Positions 10,501 through 18,863 of a stretch of 32,411 nt of DNA are shown here, piece by piece; positions within the stretch are counted from its first letter, which is position 1, and each line of letters begins with the position of its first letter. Both the position numbers and the translations under genes were made by a program. Under the pieces are notes generated by a model. The model ran no database searches. It was not told the DNA's origin and was given only the letters and a program-made list of their open reading frames with translations. The DNA is from an uncultured Prevotella sp. Lineage in GTDB: Bacteria > Bacteroidota > Bacteroidia > Bacteroidales > Bacteroidaceae. The stretch spans positions 1-32,411 of the forward strand of contig CAMVJQ010000029.1 of assembly GCA_947167845.1 (NCBI GenBank), written 5' to 3'.

Positions 10501-11297
10501 AACCACTCCTGCTTGGAGTAGAGCATACGGGTGGGGTCGTCGAGATCCTTTCCTGTGGCCAGACAGAGCAGATGGTCGTGGGCCTCGGCATTGTCGCGGT
10601 CTACGAAGTGGGCATCATTGGTACATATCAGTTTGATGCCGTACTCCCTGGCCAGTTCGATGAGCACCTTGTTGGCCTGCTGCTGCAGGGGGAAGGTCTC
10701 GCGGTTGGCGCGGATGTTGGGGTCGGTCACCTCGTGGCGCTGCAGTTCCAGATAGTAGTCGTCGCCCCAGAGTCGCTTGTGCCACTCGATGGCCTCGCGG
10801 GCCCCGGCGATGTCGCCCTTCAGGATCTTGGCCGGCACCTCGCCGGCGATACAGGCCGAGCAGACGATCAGGTCCTCGTGGTATTTCTCCAGTTCCATCC
10901 TGTCCGTGCGCGGACGGTTATAGAAGCCGTCCACCCATGAATTGCTGACCAGTTTGATCAGGTTCTTATAGCCGTGATAGTTCTTGGCCAGCACGATCAG
11001 GTGATAGCCGCCAAGGTCTTCTTTGGTGTCCTTCAGGCTCTTGTCGCCGCGCCGGGCCACATACATCTCGCAGCCGAAGATGGGCTTGAAGGGTTCCAAC
11101 CCCTCTTTCTTCCGTCCCTTGTTGATGCTGTTGCAGATGTCGTGAAATTCTTTGATGCCGAACATGTCGCCGTGGTCGGTGATGGCCATGCCCCGCATGC
11201 CGTCGGCAATGGCCTTGTCCACAAGCCGTTTGATACTCGACTGTCCGTCGAGTATTGAGTAGTATGTATGTACGTGCAGATGTACGAAATCTTCCAT
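7506..11297 (-). CDS. dnaE: DNA polymerase III alpha subunit
   Basis: The replicative DNA polymerase catalytic subunit, 1263 aa. An N-terminal PHP domain starts HLHVHTYYSILDG and includes ITDHGDMFG. The polymerase core has GPGRGSAAGS and the catalytic Asp pair in LPDIDTDFDDDGR. YQEQVMLLSRQLADFTRGESD and the HACGFIICRD region also match the family. An OB-fold lies near the C-terminus (VTLGGIVTGV, WGIITLEDFDGSGELVLFGDD). The ATG at 11297 lies just after a good promoter. An unusual in-frame short repeat, encoding NSSFFIIHSSL, sits between the PHP region and the polymerase core (see 10066-10097). Confidence 0.97.
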   Translation of the reverse strand: MEDFVHLHVHTYYSILDGQSSIKRLVDKAIADGMRGMAITDHGDMFGIKEFHDICNSINKGRKKEGLEPFKPIFGCEMYVARRGDKSLKDTKEDLGGYHLIVLAKNYHGYKNLIKLVSNSWVDGFYNRPRTDRMELEKYHEDLIVCSACIAGEVPAKILKGDIAGAREAIEWHKRLWGDDYYLELQRHEVTDPNIRANRETFPLQQQANKVLIELAREYGIKLICTNDAHFVDRDNAEAHDHLLCLATGKDLDDPTRMLYSKQEWFKTRQEMNDIFSDVPEAMANTLEILNKVEVYGLDNDPIMPFFPIPESFGKEEEWRQRFTEQQLYEEFTRDENGENPMSREDGEKKIKKLGGYDKLYRIKFEADYLAELAYKGGRQRYAPDEELKLEKVEVKLAEANSSFFIIHSSLPKEVDDRIRFELHIMKTMGFPGYFLIVQDFINSARDELGVMVGPGRGSAAGSVVAYCLGITKIDPLKYDLLFERFLNPDRISLPDIDTDFDDDGRGRVLKWVMDKYGHENCAHIITYASMATKNSIKDVARVEKLPLAVSNALCKAIPDRLPDGAKMNLPNAIKYVPELRDAEASTDPQLANTIKYAKMLEGTVRGTGIHACGFIICRDPISDHVPVSTADDPDFKGTKTNCTQYDGHVIESTGLIKMDFLGLKTLSELKEACANIKRTRDIDVDLDTIPIDDPKTYELYQQGRTIGTFQFESAGMQKYLRELHPTVFEDLIAMNALYRPGPMDYIPSFIARKNGRENITYDIPCMEKYLKDTYGITVYQEQVMLLSRQLADFTRGESDALRKAMGKKKKDIVDAMKPKFIEGGKKNGHDPKTLEKIWADWEKFASYAFNKSHAACYSWVAYQTAYLKANYPAEFMAAIMTRRRDQITEITKLMDECKQMKIDTLGPDVNESYEKFGVNHHGQIRFGLGAIKGMGDSAALAIIGEREKNGPFKDIYDFAQRVSFASVNRKAYESLVLSGGFDSFGIRREDYFATNSKGEAFIDTLVRYGQTYQAEKDQMQNSLFGAFGDGVEIATPPIPKTDVRWSDIERLNKERDLVGIYLSAHPLDEYKIVLENLCNTRCAELADRGAALVDREDVTLGGIVTGVQTRFSKNNKPWGIITLEDFDGSGELVLFGDDWLNMNSKFIDGAAVYVTGKMQSRFYNSNQKELKVTNVELLQTVKERAIDRITISLVTDMINEQDVAELSQLISESPGHTKLFFQLRDSRGKHHVLLRSQNRTVDVRHTLIDFIESREMMDYKIN
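10066..10097 (-). repeat. in-frame AT-rich repeat inside dnaE
   Basis: On the coding strand, repeated ATTCTTC/ATTATTC-type units (reverse complement of AATGAAGAATGA) encode the peptide NSSFFIIHSSL inside dnaE. Composition and periodicity match the intergenic AT-rich repeats of this window, not the GC-rich dnaE coding sequence around it. Confidence 0.75.
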
Positions 11298-11327
11298 ATT
11301 TTAGGTTCGTTTGCCTATTTTTGAGGT

Positions 11328-11359
11328 TCAAAGATACGACGAAATATTGAGAATACCAA
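11328..11359 (-). promoter_or_regulatory. dnaE promoter
   Basis: Minus strand: TTG (complement of 11357-11359), exactly 20 bp spacer, then TATCTTTGA (11328-11336), matching TAnnTTTG. It is about 30 bp upstream of the dnaE ATG. Confidence 0.75.
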
Positions 11360-11377
11360 AAGAAAAGCAAGAAAAAT

Positions 11378-11409
11378 TTGTATCTTACGTAAAAAAGATG
11401 TACCTTTGC
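11378..11409 (+). promoter_or_regulatory. psd-pssA operon promoter
   Basis: TTG 11378-11380, 20-bp spacer, TACCTTTGC 11401-11409. It is divergent from, and only 18 bp away from, the dnaE promoter. Confidence 0.8.
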
Positions 11410-11440
11410 ACACGAATTTGAGACAATCGATTGAAATCTA

Positions 11441-12130
11441 ATGGGAGAAAAGATAAAGAAACTGAAGAAAATCAGGATCCACCGCGAGGGCACCAGTGAA
11501 CTGATGCTCTCCGCAGGTCTGTTGCTGGCAATAGCCTCACTACTGTTGTCGCTGTTCGACTCACACATACCCTTTTGGATCTTCGTAGCCGTCTTCTGTC
11601 CCGCATGGCTCATGGCCCTCAACTTCTACCGCTGCCCCATCCGTTACTTCAACGGCGACACCGACCGTTTGGTCGTTGCTCCTGCCGACGGCAAGATCGT
11701 GGTGGTCGAGGAGGCTGAGGAGAACGAATATTTCCACGACAAGCGCCTGATGATCTCCATCTTCATGAGTCCGCTGAATGTCCACGCCAATTGGTTCCCA
11801 GTCGATGGCAAGGTGAAGTTTGTACACCATCAGAACGGCAACTACCACAAGGCCTGGCTCCCAAAGGCCAGCGAGGAGAACGAGCATGCCGACATCATGA
11901 TCACCACCCCTGGCGGCGACGACATCCTCGTGCGCCAGATAGCAGGAGCCATGGCGCGCCGCATCGTCACCTATGCCAAGCCCCATGAGGACTGCTATAT
12001 CGACGAGCACCTGGGCTTCATCAAACTGGGGTCGCGCGTCGACGTCTACCTGCCTCTGACCGCCAAGCCCTATGTCACCATCGGCCAGCCCACTACAGGC
12101 GACCAGACGGTAATCGCTAAGTTGAATTAA
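11441..12130 (+). CDS. psd: phosphatidylserine decarboxylase
   Basis: A 229-aa membrane-associated enzyme converting phosphatidylserine to phosphatidylethanolamine. The short PSD family member has a hydrophobic N-terminal hairpin ([19 protein letters not shown], then [18 protein letters not shown]). The conserved [18 protein letters not shown] segment is present, as is the LGS self-cleavage site ([11 protein letters not shown], near residue 197) that generates the pyruvoyl cofactor. The next gene makes its substrate. The start follows a promoter by 31 bp. Confidence 0.95.
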   Translation: MGEKIKKLKKIRIHREGTSELMLSAGLLLAIASLLLSLFDSHIPFWIFVAVFCPAWLMALNFYRCPIRYFNGDTDRLVVAPADGKIVVVEEAEENEYFHDKRLMISIFMSPLNVHANWFPVDGKVKFVHHQNGNYHKAWLPKASEENEHADIMITTPGGDDILVRQIAGAMARRIVTYAKPHEDCYIDEHLGFIKLGSRVDVYLPLTAKPYVTIGQPTTGDQTVIAKLN

Positions 12131-12194
12131 GAGATAAGAGTTAAGAATTAAGAGGTGTCGGCAAAGCCGAGTAAGAATCAAGAATTAAGAGCCT
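12131..12194. repeat. short AT-rich repeat with small hairpin
   Basis: GAATTAAGAG-type units are repeated (GAGATAAGAG, GAGTTAAGA, GAATTAAGAG, then GAATCAAGAATTAAGAG). They begin at the psd stop codon and surround a small hairpin TCGGC-AAA-GCCGA. The psd-pssA gap consists of this. Confidence 0.7.
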
Positions 12195-12878
12195 GTGAAG
12201 AAACATATCCCTAACACGATCACCTGCTGCAACCTCATCTCGGGCTGCATTGCTACTTATTGGGCCCTGTGCGGCGTCTATGATGTCGCCCTGCTGTTTA
12301 TCATCATCGGTGCCGTGTTCGACTTCTTCGACGGCATGACGGCCCGCCTGCTCCATGTGTCCTCCCCCATCGGCAAGGAACTCGACTCGCTGGCCGACGA
12401 CATCACCTTCGGCTTCGCGCCGTCAGCCATCATCTTCGACTTCCTCAAGCAGAACGCCGCCCAGTTGCTCTGGCACTATATGGCCTATCTGGCCTTCGTC
12501 ATGGCTGCCTTCTCTGCCCTCCGCCTGGCCAAGTTCAACCTCGATGAACGGCAGTCGATGGGATTCATCGGTCTGCCTACGCCTGCCAATGCCCTCTTCT
12601 GGGGCGCGCTGATCGTGGGCAGCGAGGAGTGGCTCGCCTCCTCACCTTATTATATATATGGGGTGCTGGCGCTGATGTTCGTCAGTTGCTGGCTCCTCGT
12701 CGCTGAGATACCAATGTTTGCCCTCAAGTTCAAGTCGTGGGCCTGGAAGGGCAATGAGATCAAGTACGTCTTCATCCTCTCGTGCATCCCCCTGCTCCTG
12801 CTGCTTGGAGTCAGCGGACTGGCTGCCATCATCGCATGGTACATCCTGCTATCCATCCTAACGCGCAAAACAACCTAA
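12195..12878 (+). CDS. pssA: CDP-diacylglycerol--serine O-phosphatidyltransferase
   Basis: A 227-aa integral membrane enzyme that makes phosphatidylserine from CDP-diacylglycerol and serine, supplying Psd. The CDP-alcohol phosphatidyltransferase signature D-G-x2-A-R-x8-G-x3-D-x3-D is intact (FDGMTAR ... GKELDSLAD, about residues 42-65). Several hydrophobic segments follow (for example YMAYLAFVMAAFSAL, VLALMFVSCWLLVAEI, CIPLLLLLGVSGLAAIIAW). Translation starts at GTG 12195, giving the normal N-terminus MKKHIPNTITCCNLISG. Confidence 0.94.
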   Translation: MKKHIPNTITCCNLISGCIATYWALCGVYDVALLFIIIGAVFDFFDGMTARLLHVSSPIGKELDSLADDITFGFAPSAIIFDFLKQNAAQLLWHYMAYLAFVMAAFSALRLAKFNLDERQSMGFIGLPTPANALFWGALIVGSEEWLASSPYYIYGVLALMFVSCWLLVAEIPMFALKFKSWAWKGNEIKYVFILSCIPLLLLLGVSGLAAIIAWYILLSILTRKTT

Positions 12879-12891
12879 AAATCCTTCAGTT

Positions 12892-13305
12892 ATGCAAGGC
12901 ATCATCGCCGTAATCGTCTTCGGACTCATCATCCTGGCCATCATCGTACTGGTAGTCATCAATTTCACGTATAAAGGGCTGCGACAGATTCGTCAGGCCG
13001 CAGAAGAGGCCTACGCCCGCAACCAGAAGGAGAAGGAGCAGAAGGACAAGAATCCCTTCGGCGACGACTACTTCAGGAGCAGCGACGGCAATTCCCAGCG
13101 GTTTGCACAGAGGCAGTATGAGCAGAAGGCCCAGAGACATGGGGGGCCGCAGCAGCGTAAGCAGAAGGCGCCTAAGGACGACACTGCCCGCAGGACGACT
13201 ACGGGCAGCGGCGTGACTATCATCGACGGCCGTAGCACCTCCGACAAGAAGATCTTCAACCACGACGACGGCGAGTACGTGGAGTTCGAGGAAGTCCATG
13301 GATAG
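12892..13305 (+). CDS. DUF4834 family membrane protein
   Basis: A 137-aa protein. Its N-terminal transmembrane helix (about residues 3-25, IIAVIVFGLIILAIIVLVVI) is followed by a charged, Gln/Lys/Arg-rich disordered tail ending in an acidic motif (DDGEYVEFEEVHG). This fits the Bacteroidetes DUF4834 family as I remember it; the function is unknown. It is third in the psd-pssA operon, 13 bp after pssA, which suggests a membrane-related role, but this is only context. Confidence 0.8.
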   Translation: MQGIIAVIVFGLIILAIIVLVVINFTYKGLRQIRQAAEEAYARNQKEKEQKDKNPFGDDYFRSSDGNSQRFAQRQYEQKAQRHGGPQQRKQKAPKDDTARRTTTGSGVTIIDGRSTSDKKIFNHDDGEYVEFEEVHG

Positions 13306-13325
13306 TGGACTTGCCGCCACCAGGA

Positions 13326-14036
13326 TCAGTTGTGCACCAGCGTGCCGATCGGCTCGCCCTCCATCACCTTCTTCAGATTCCCCACCACATCCATATTAAA
13401 CACGTAGATGGGCAGATTATTGTCCTGGCACATGCAGATGGCCGTCAGGTCCATCACCTTCAGGCCGCGGGCCAGCACCTCCTTGTAAGTGATCTCCTCA
13501 AACTTGGTGGCCGTCGGGTCTTTCTCCGGGTCGGCCGTGTAGACGCCGTCCACGCGCGTGCCCTTCAGCATCACGTCGGCCTCAATCTCGATGCCGCGCA
13601 GACTGGAGCCCGTATCCGTCGTGAAGTAAGGCGAGCCCGTGCCGGCAGAGAAGATGCAGACGTAGCCAGCCTCCATCGCCTCGATGGCCTTCCACTTGGT
13701 ATAGAACTCGCCGATGGGCTCCATACGGATGGCCGTCATCACCTTGTTCCTGACGCCGATGGCCCCCAGCGCACTGCTCAGGGCTAGCGAATTGATCACC
13801 GTCGCACACATGCCCATCTGGTCGCCCTTCACGCGGTCGAAGCCTTTCTGGCTCCCCGACAGGCCACGGAAGATGTTGCCGCCACCGATGACGATGCCTA
13901 TCTGAACACCCATCTCACTGACCTCCTTGATCTGCCTTGCATAATCACTCAGGCGCTCAGGGTCGATGCCGTAGCCCTGCTTGCCCATCAGGCTCTCGCC
14001 CGACAACTTCAATAGAATTCTCTTAAATCTTGCCAT
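13326..14036 (-). CDS. pyrH: UMP kinase
   Basis: A 236-aa amino-acid-kinase-fold enzyme that phosphorylates UMP to UDP in pyrimidine nucleotide synthesis. Motifs: RILLKLSGESLMG at the N-terminus, GIVIGGGNIFRG (nucleotide/phosphate binding), SALGAIGVRNKVMTA, and VDGVYTADPEKDP (uridine site). Length and order match the hexameric bacterial family. It is downstream of birA on the same strand with a 40-bp gap that contains a short AT-rich repeat and no clear promoter. Confidence 0.96.
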   Translation of the reverse strand: MARFKRILLKLSGESLMGKQGYGIDPERLSDYARQIKEVSEMGVQIGIVIGGGNIFRGLSGSQKGFDRVKGDQMGMCATVINSLALSSALGAIGVRNKVMTAIRMEPIGEFYTKWKAIEAMEAGYVCIFSAGTGSPYFTTDTGSSLRGIEIEADVMLKGTRVDGVYTADPEKDPTATKFEEITYKEVLARGLKVMDLTAICMCQDNNLPIYVFNMDVVGNLKKVMEGEPIGTLVHN

Positions 14037-14076
14037 AGTTCCTTTTCTTATTATTACAATTCACTATTCTCAATTC

Positions 14077-14778
14077 TCAAATCACGAATTGCACTTCCTT
14101 GAAAGCGTAGCGCCGCAGTCTGCCCTCCTCATCGCTCAGCACGAGCCGGCCGTCATCCTCCACATCCGCAAGTTCCGCCATGAATACGCCCTCCTTGTCC
14201 GTATAAGGATGGAAGCCCTTCCTGCGGTAGAGCATCGAGAGATACTGCGGTCTCACCTCCTGCCCCATGTAGCGTCCAAGCGTCCTGAGGAAGTCGCGCA
14301 GCAGTGTCTCCCTGTCGGTCTCGCGCTCGCAGATCTGCCATAGCGACACGGGATTAGGCGCATCGCTGCAGAACGTCCGCTGGTTCACGTTCAGGCCGAT
14401 GCCCACGATGCAGTCACGTATCACGCTGCCCTGCAGCCGGTTCTCTATCAGTATGCCCGCTATCTTTCCGTTGCGCCAGTAGATGTCATTCGGCCACTTG
14501 ATGCTCAGTTCACCGATATGCTGGCCCAGCGTCTCACAGAGGGCCAGCGACACCTGCATGGATATCAGGAACTGCCTGTCGGCCCTGACACCGTCAGGAT
14601 GCAGCAGCACGGAGAACGTCAGGTTCTTCCCCCGCTCCGACTCCCAGGAGTTTGAGCCGCAGCCCCTTCCCGCCGTCTGAAAGTCAGCCCATACCACCAG
14701 CGGCTCTTTTGAGTCCTGCCCCCGCAGCCAGCGGTTCGTGGAGTCTGTCTCCTCGATGTGAATAATCTTAAATTCCAT
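14077..14778 (-). CDS. birA: biotin--[acetyl-CoA-carboxylase] ligase
   Basis: A 233-aa ligase that activates biotin as biotinyl-AMP and attaches it to biotin carboxyl carrier protein for fatty-acid synthesis. TDSTNRWLRG, TAGRGCGSNSWES (variant of GRGRxxxxW) and KWPNDIYW mark the catalytic domain, and a short C-terminal domain follows. There is no N-terminal helix-turn-helix, so it is a monofunctional ligase without repressor function. The start at 14778 (MEFKIIHIEETDSTNRW) is preferred over an in-frame ATG at 14820 because the -7 box lies between the two. Confidence 0.93.
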   Translation of the reverse strand: MEFKIIHIEETDSTNRWLRGQDSKEPLVVWADFQTAGRGCGSNSWESERGKNLTFSVLLHPDGVRADRQFLISMQVSLALCETLGQHIGELSIKWPNDIYWRNGKIAGILIENRLQGSVIRDCIVGIGLNVNQRTFCSDAPNPVSLWQICERETDRETLLRDFLRTLGRYMGQEVRPQYLSMLYRRKGFHPYTDKEGVFMAELADVEDDGRLVLSDEEGRLRRYAFKEVQFVI

Positions 14779-14787
14779 AATCCGACT

Positions 14788-14796
14788 GCAAAGATA
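14788..14796 (-). promoter_or_regulatory. birA -7 box
   Basis: Minus-strand TATCTTTGC ends 10 bp upstream of the birA ATG. No TTG lies at the ideal 20-bp distance (the nearest is at 23 bp), so this is a weaker match than other promoters here. Confidence 0.5.
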
Positions 14797-14830
14797 CGAA
14801 ATAAATACGAAATATTTCACAATTCATAGT

Positions 14831-14905
14831 TCATAATTCATAATTATTTCCTTTTTGGGGACAACAATAGTCGTGGAGACAGGCCTCTGTGGTCATCTTC
14901 TTCAT
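14831..14905 (-). CDS. candidate 24-aa Cys-containing small protein or leader peptide
   Basis: This short ORF starts with ATG 14903-14905 and ends with TGA 14831-14833. The peptide begins MKKMTTEACL, continues HDYCCPQ and ends KGNNYEL, so it has three cysteines within seven residues. It lies about 15 nt after the expected start site of a near-perfect promoter (14926-14957). The last codons come from an AT-rich repeat. No terminator is seen before birA, so the same transcript could read into birA. I do not recognise the peptide. The promoter is the main support. Confidence 0.45.
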   Translation of the reverse strand: MKKMTTEACLHDYCCPQKGNNYEL

Positions 14906-14925
14906 GTTTATGGTTTTATGTCGAT

Positions 14926-14957
14926 GCAAAATTAGGAAAAAATTGCAAAGAAAACAA
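14926..14957 (-). promoter_or_regulatory. strong promoter upstream of the 24-codon ORF and birA
   Basis: Minus strand: TTG (complement of 14955-14957), exactly 20 bp, then TAATTTTGC (complement of 14926-14934). It points toward birA. Confidence 0.75.
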
Positions 14958-15022
14958 GAGGAATTTGAAATGAACAATCAAAAATGTTGGTACAAAAATA
15001 TGGATAATCCGTGAATTATGAT

Positions 15023-15031
15023 TAATTTTGC
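15023..15031 (+). promoter_or_regulatory. -7 box of the GH28 gene
   Basis: TAATTTTGC, 41 bp before ATG 15072. The expected -33 position (15000-15002) reads ATG instead of TTG. The box rules out the longer ORF start at 15018. Confidence 0.6.
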
Positions 15032-15071
15032 AGTCAGATTTAAAAGTTTCTATTCCAATAAATATAAGACA

Positions 15072-16421
15072 ATGAGAAAATTTTTGATGGTATGCCTCGC
15101 GCTGGCAATGACTTGCGCCTCGGCTGAAGGAAAGAAGAAAGTGAAGACGGCGGAACTGTGGCCCGACGGCACGGAGATTCCGGCATGGTTTAGTGACACG
15201 ACACGGGTGGACCTCTCAGGGCTGAGGCGTTATGTGGTGACCGACTACGGTGTGGACCGCTGGGCCGACGGTGTGCAGACGAAGGAACTGCAGGCAGTGA
15301 TTGACAAGTGCGCCCAGGAGGGTGGGGGCGTCGTGGTGATTCCCCGTGGCACGTTTCTGAGCGGAAGCCTGTTCTTCAAGCCGAAGACACACCTTCTGAT
15401 AGAAGAGGGCGGGGAGTTGAAGGGCTCTGACCGTATCCGTGACTTCAAGATCGTGAAGACGAGGATGGAGGGGCAGACGCTCAACTACTTCGCGGCTCTC
15501 GTGAATGCCGACGGTGTGGACGGCTTCACGATCACCGGCCCTGGCACGATCAACGGCAACGGGCAGAAGTACTGGGAGGAGTTCTGGATCCGTCGGAAGT
15601 ATAATCCGCAGTGTACGAACCTGGAGGCGATGCGCCCAAGGAACGTGTATATCTCGAACTCGAAGAATGTGACGGTGCAGGACGTGAAGATTATCAACTC
15701 GCCCTTCTGGACTAACCATCTCTATCGCTGCGAGAACGTGCGCTATCTGGGTTGCTTCATCTTCGCTCCGACTGAGAATGTAACTCCCGTCGATCCCAAG
15801 CGCGGCGGCCCCAGTACGGATGCCATCGACCTCGACGTGTGTAGCAACGTGCTGATTCATGGCTGCTATATGCACGTGAATGATGACGCTGTGGTGCTGA
15901 AGGGTGGCAAGGGCACATGGGCCGACAAGGACAAGGACAACGGCCCCTGCCGCAACATCATCATCGAGGACTGCACTTACGGTAAAGTGCACGGCTGTCT
16001 GACGCTCGGTTCGGAGAGCCTGGACGACCACAATGTCATCCTGCGCCGCATCGACGTGAAGAGTGCCACCCGCGTGCTCTGGCTGAAGATGCGCCCTGAC
16101 ACGCCGCAGCACTACGAGTATGTGACGGTGAGCGACATCAAAGGCCAGTGCGGCTCGTTCCTCGTGGTCAGGCCCTGGACGCAGTTCTTCAAGCCGGAGG
16201 ACCGTGAGGACATGCCACTCTCGCAGTGCAACAACATCACCATCCGCAACATCGATATGAAGACGAAGAACTTCTTCGACGTCGGCACCTCGGACAAGTA
16301 TCGCCTGAAGAACTTCACCTTCGAGAATATCAATGTGGAGGACGAGAAGGACGCCTTCGACAAGACGATGATTGAGGGGACGACGGTGAAGAACGTGGTG
16401 ATCAATGGGACTATGAGGTGA
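15072..16421 (+). CDS. secreted glycoside hydrolase family 28 (polygalacturonase-like)
   Basis: A 449-aa protein with an N-terminal signal peptide (MRKFLMVCLALAMTCASAEG) and a right-handed beta-helix, pointing to the periplasm or cell surface. Equivalents of the GH28 active site are visible: STDAIDLD (near 249), NDDAVVLKGG (near 271), the single His of VHGCLTLGSES (near 307) and a Lys in RVLWLKMRPD. The usual NTDG and RIK motifs are altered, so the substrate could be a rhamnogalacturonan or another pectic side chain instead of plain polygalacturonan. It stands alone; no SusC/SusD or pectin locus is adjacent. Start 15072 chosen from the signal peptide and promoter. Confidence 0.88.
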   Translation: MRKFLMVCLALAMTCASAEGKKKVKTAELWPDGTEIPAWFSDTTRVDLSGLRRYVVTDYGVDRWADGVQTKELQAVIDKCAQEGGGVVVIPRGTFLSGSLFFKPKTHLLIEEGGELKGSDRIRDFKIVKTRMEGQTLNYFAALVNADGVDGFTITGPGTINGNGQKYWEEFWIRRKYNPQCTNLEAMRPRNVYISNSKNVTVQDVKIINSPFWTNHLYRCENVRYLGCFIFAPTENVTPVDPKRGGPSTDAIDLDVCSNVLIHGCYMHVNDDAVVLKGGKGTWADKDKDNGPCRNIIIEDCTYGKVHGCLTLGSESLDDHNVILRRIDVKSATRVLWLKMRPDTPQHYEYVTVSDIKGQCGSFLVVRPWTQFFKPEDREDMPLSQCNNITIRNIDMKTKNFFDVGTSDKYRLKNFTFENINVEDEKDAFDKTMIEGTTVKNVVINGTMR

Positions 16422-16433
16422 CCCCACACCTGA

Positions 16434-16454
16434 CCCTCCCCTGACAGGGGCGGG
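16434..16454 (+). terminator. GC-rich hairpin after the GH28 gene
   Basis: CCC-T-CCCCT, loop GAC, AGGGG-C-GGG. It starts 13 bp after the GH28 stop. There is no T-run, so rho-independent action is doubtful. Confidence 0.4.
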
Positions 16455-16473
16455 GAATACCTTTAGTGTGACA

Positions 16474-16510
16474 AGTTGTCAGACTGACAGGGTTTGGCAC
16501 GGTTTTGGCA
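16474..16510 (+). promoter_or_regulatory. sigma-54-like promoter with TGACA dyads upstream of groESL
   Basis: TTGGCACGGTTTTGGCA at 16494-16510 has the -24 GG (16496-16497), ten bases, and the -12 GC (16508-16509) of a sigma-54 promoter, with one mismatch to TTGCA. Just upstream are overlapping dyads: TGACAA-G-TTGTCA, then TGTCAG-A-CTGACA. No TAnnTTTG box and no CIRCE element occur before groES. The sigma-54 assignment is inference. Confidence 0.5.
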
Positions 16511-16516
16511 GAATGA

Positions 16517-16548
16517 TTGGCGGAGTGGTTCGAGGACTGCTTCGCCAA
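16517..16548 (+). promoter_or_regulatory. 5'-UTR hairpin of groESL
   Basis: TTGGCGGAG pairs with CTTCGCCAA (nine pairs, one G-U) around a 14-base loop. It begins about where transcription from the sigma-54-like promoter would start, 38 bp before groES. It could stabilise or thermally gate the mRNA. Confidence 0.4.
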
Positions 16549-16585
16549 TATATATAATAAGGTATAACTTAAAAATATAACATTT

Positions 16586-16858
16586 ATGAACATTAAACCA
16601 TTAGCAGACCGCGTGCTGGTATTGCCCGCACCGGCAGAAGAGAAAATCGGTGGCATCATCATTCCTGACACCGCAAAAGAAAAACCCCTCCACGGTACCA
16701 TCAAGGCCGTAGGCCAGGGAACGAAGGACGAGCAGATGATTCTGAAAGAGGGCGACGAGGTGCTCTACGGCAAATACAGTGGCACTGAACTCGAGTTCGA
16801 GGGCGAGAAGTATCTGATGATGCGCCAGAGCGACGTGCTCGCAGTGATAGAGAAGTAA
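16586..16858 (+). CDS. groES: co-chaperonin GroES
   Basis: A 90-aa protein of usual length. It starts [20 protein letters not shown]; the mobile loop [17 protein letters not shown] binds GroEL, and [14 protein letters not shown] and [13 protein letters not shown] complete the fold. It forms the heptameric lid of the GroEL cage. It sits 30 bp before groEL; the gap is a GTAAAA-type repeat starting at the groES stop. Confidence 0.97.
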   Translation: MNIKPLADRVLVLPAPAEEKIGGIIIPDTAKEKPLHGTIKAVGQGTKDEQMILKEGDEVLYGKYSGTELEFEGEKYLMMRQSDVLAVIEK

Positions 16859-16873
16859 AAGGGTAAAAAGTAA

Positions 16874-18520
<1,647 letters not shown>

Positions 18521-18581
18521 TCGCAGAGTGGAATCTGTTCCGTCTGGAATGATACAATTTTGCTAAGTTAGCATATCAAAA

Positions 18582-18616
18582 AGAGGGATGAGCCTTGAGG
18601 GGCATCCCTCTTTTTT
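18582..18616 (+). terminator. groESL terminator
   Basis: AGAGGGATG (18582-18590) and CATCCCTCT (18603-18611) form a 9-bp stem that runs into a T-tract. Confidence 0.9.
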
Positions 18617-18657
18617 GGTATTTTTGTGCGCACACAGCGATTTTTCCTGCAAATAAT

Positions 18658-18689
18658 TTGGAGTTGAATGCGTTTCTTAGTAACTTTGC
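18658..18689 (+). promoter_or_regulatory. promoter of a short transcript
   Basis: TTG 18658-18660, 20-bp spacer, TAACTTTGC 18681-18689. A near-ideal Bacteroidetes promoter with no long ORF after it. Confidence 0.75.
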
Positions 18690-18692
18690 ACC

Positions 18693-18812
18693 GTGAAACA
18701 GAATAGTATTACATGCTTAGCAGTAAAAGATATTTTTTTGATTTGTTTTAGTAGATTAGTTTTTAAGTAGTTTGTTTTTGAAACTGGTTGTCGGGAGACA
18801 GCCGGTTTTTTT
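18693..18812 (+). ncRNA. candidate ~120-nt small RNA
   Basis: A region bounded by its own promoter (18658-18689) and terminator (18781-18812). The RNA would be U-rich. It contains only a 12-residue ORF (MLSSKRYFFDLF, 18713-18751). It matches no RNA family I recognise. It lies between groEL and the amgK-like gene, which has a separate promoter. Confidence 0.5.
18781..18812 (+). terminator. terminator of the candidate small RNA
   Basis: AAACTGGTTGTC, loop GGGA, GACAGCCGGTTT gives a 12-bp stem (with G-U pairs) followed by seven T's (18806-18812). Confidence 0.85.
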
Positions 18813-18824
18813 GTGCTTGATTTT

Positions 18825-18856
18825 TTGTCTGTTTCAAGATTATTTCGTATTTTTGC
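18825..18856 (+). promoter_or_regulatory. promoter of the amgK-like gene
   Basis: TTG 18825-18827, 20-bp spacer, TATTTTTGC 18848-18856. The ATG is only 7 bp after the -7 box, so the mRNA would have almost no leader. Confidence 0.75.
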
Positions 18857-18863
18857 AGTCGAT

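Noticed and set aside
15216..16427. 403-codon minus-strand ORF opposite the GH28 gene
   Set aside because: Shadow of the beta-helix coding frame; no known domain.
16430..16585. CIRCE/HrcA operator before groESL
   Set aside because: No TTAGCACTC-N9-GAGTGCTAA-like sequence is present.
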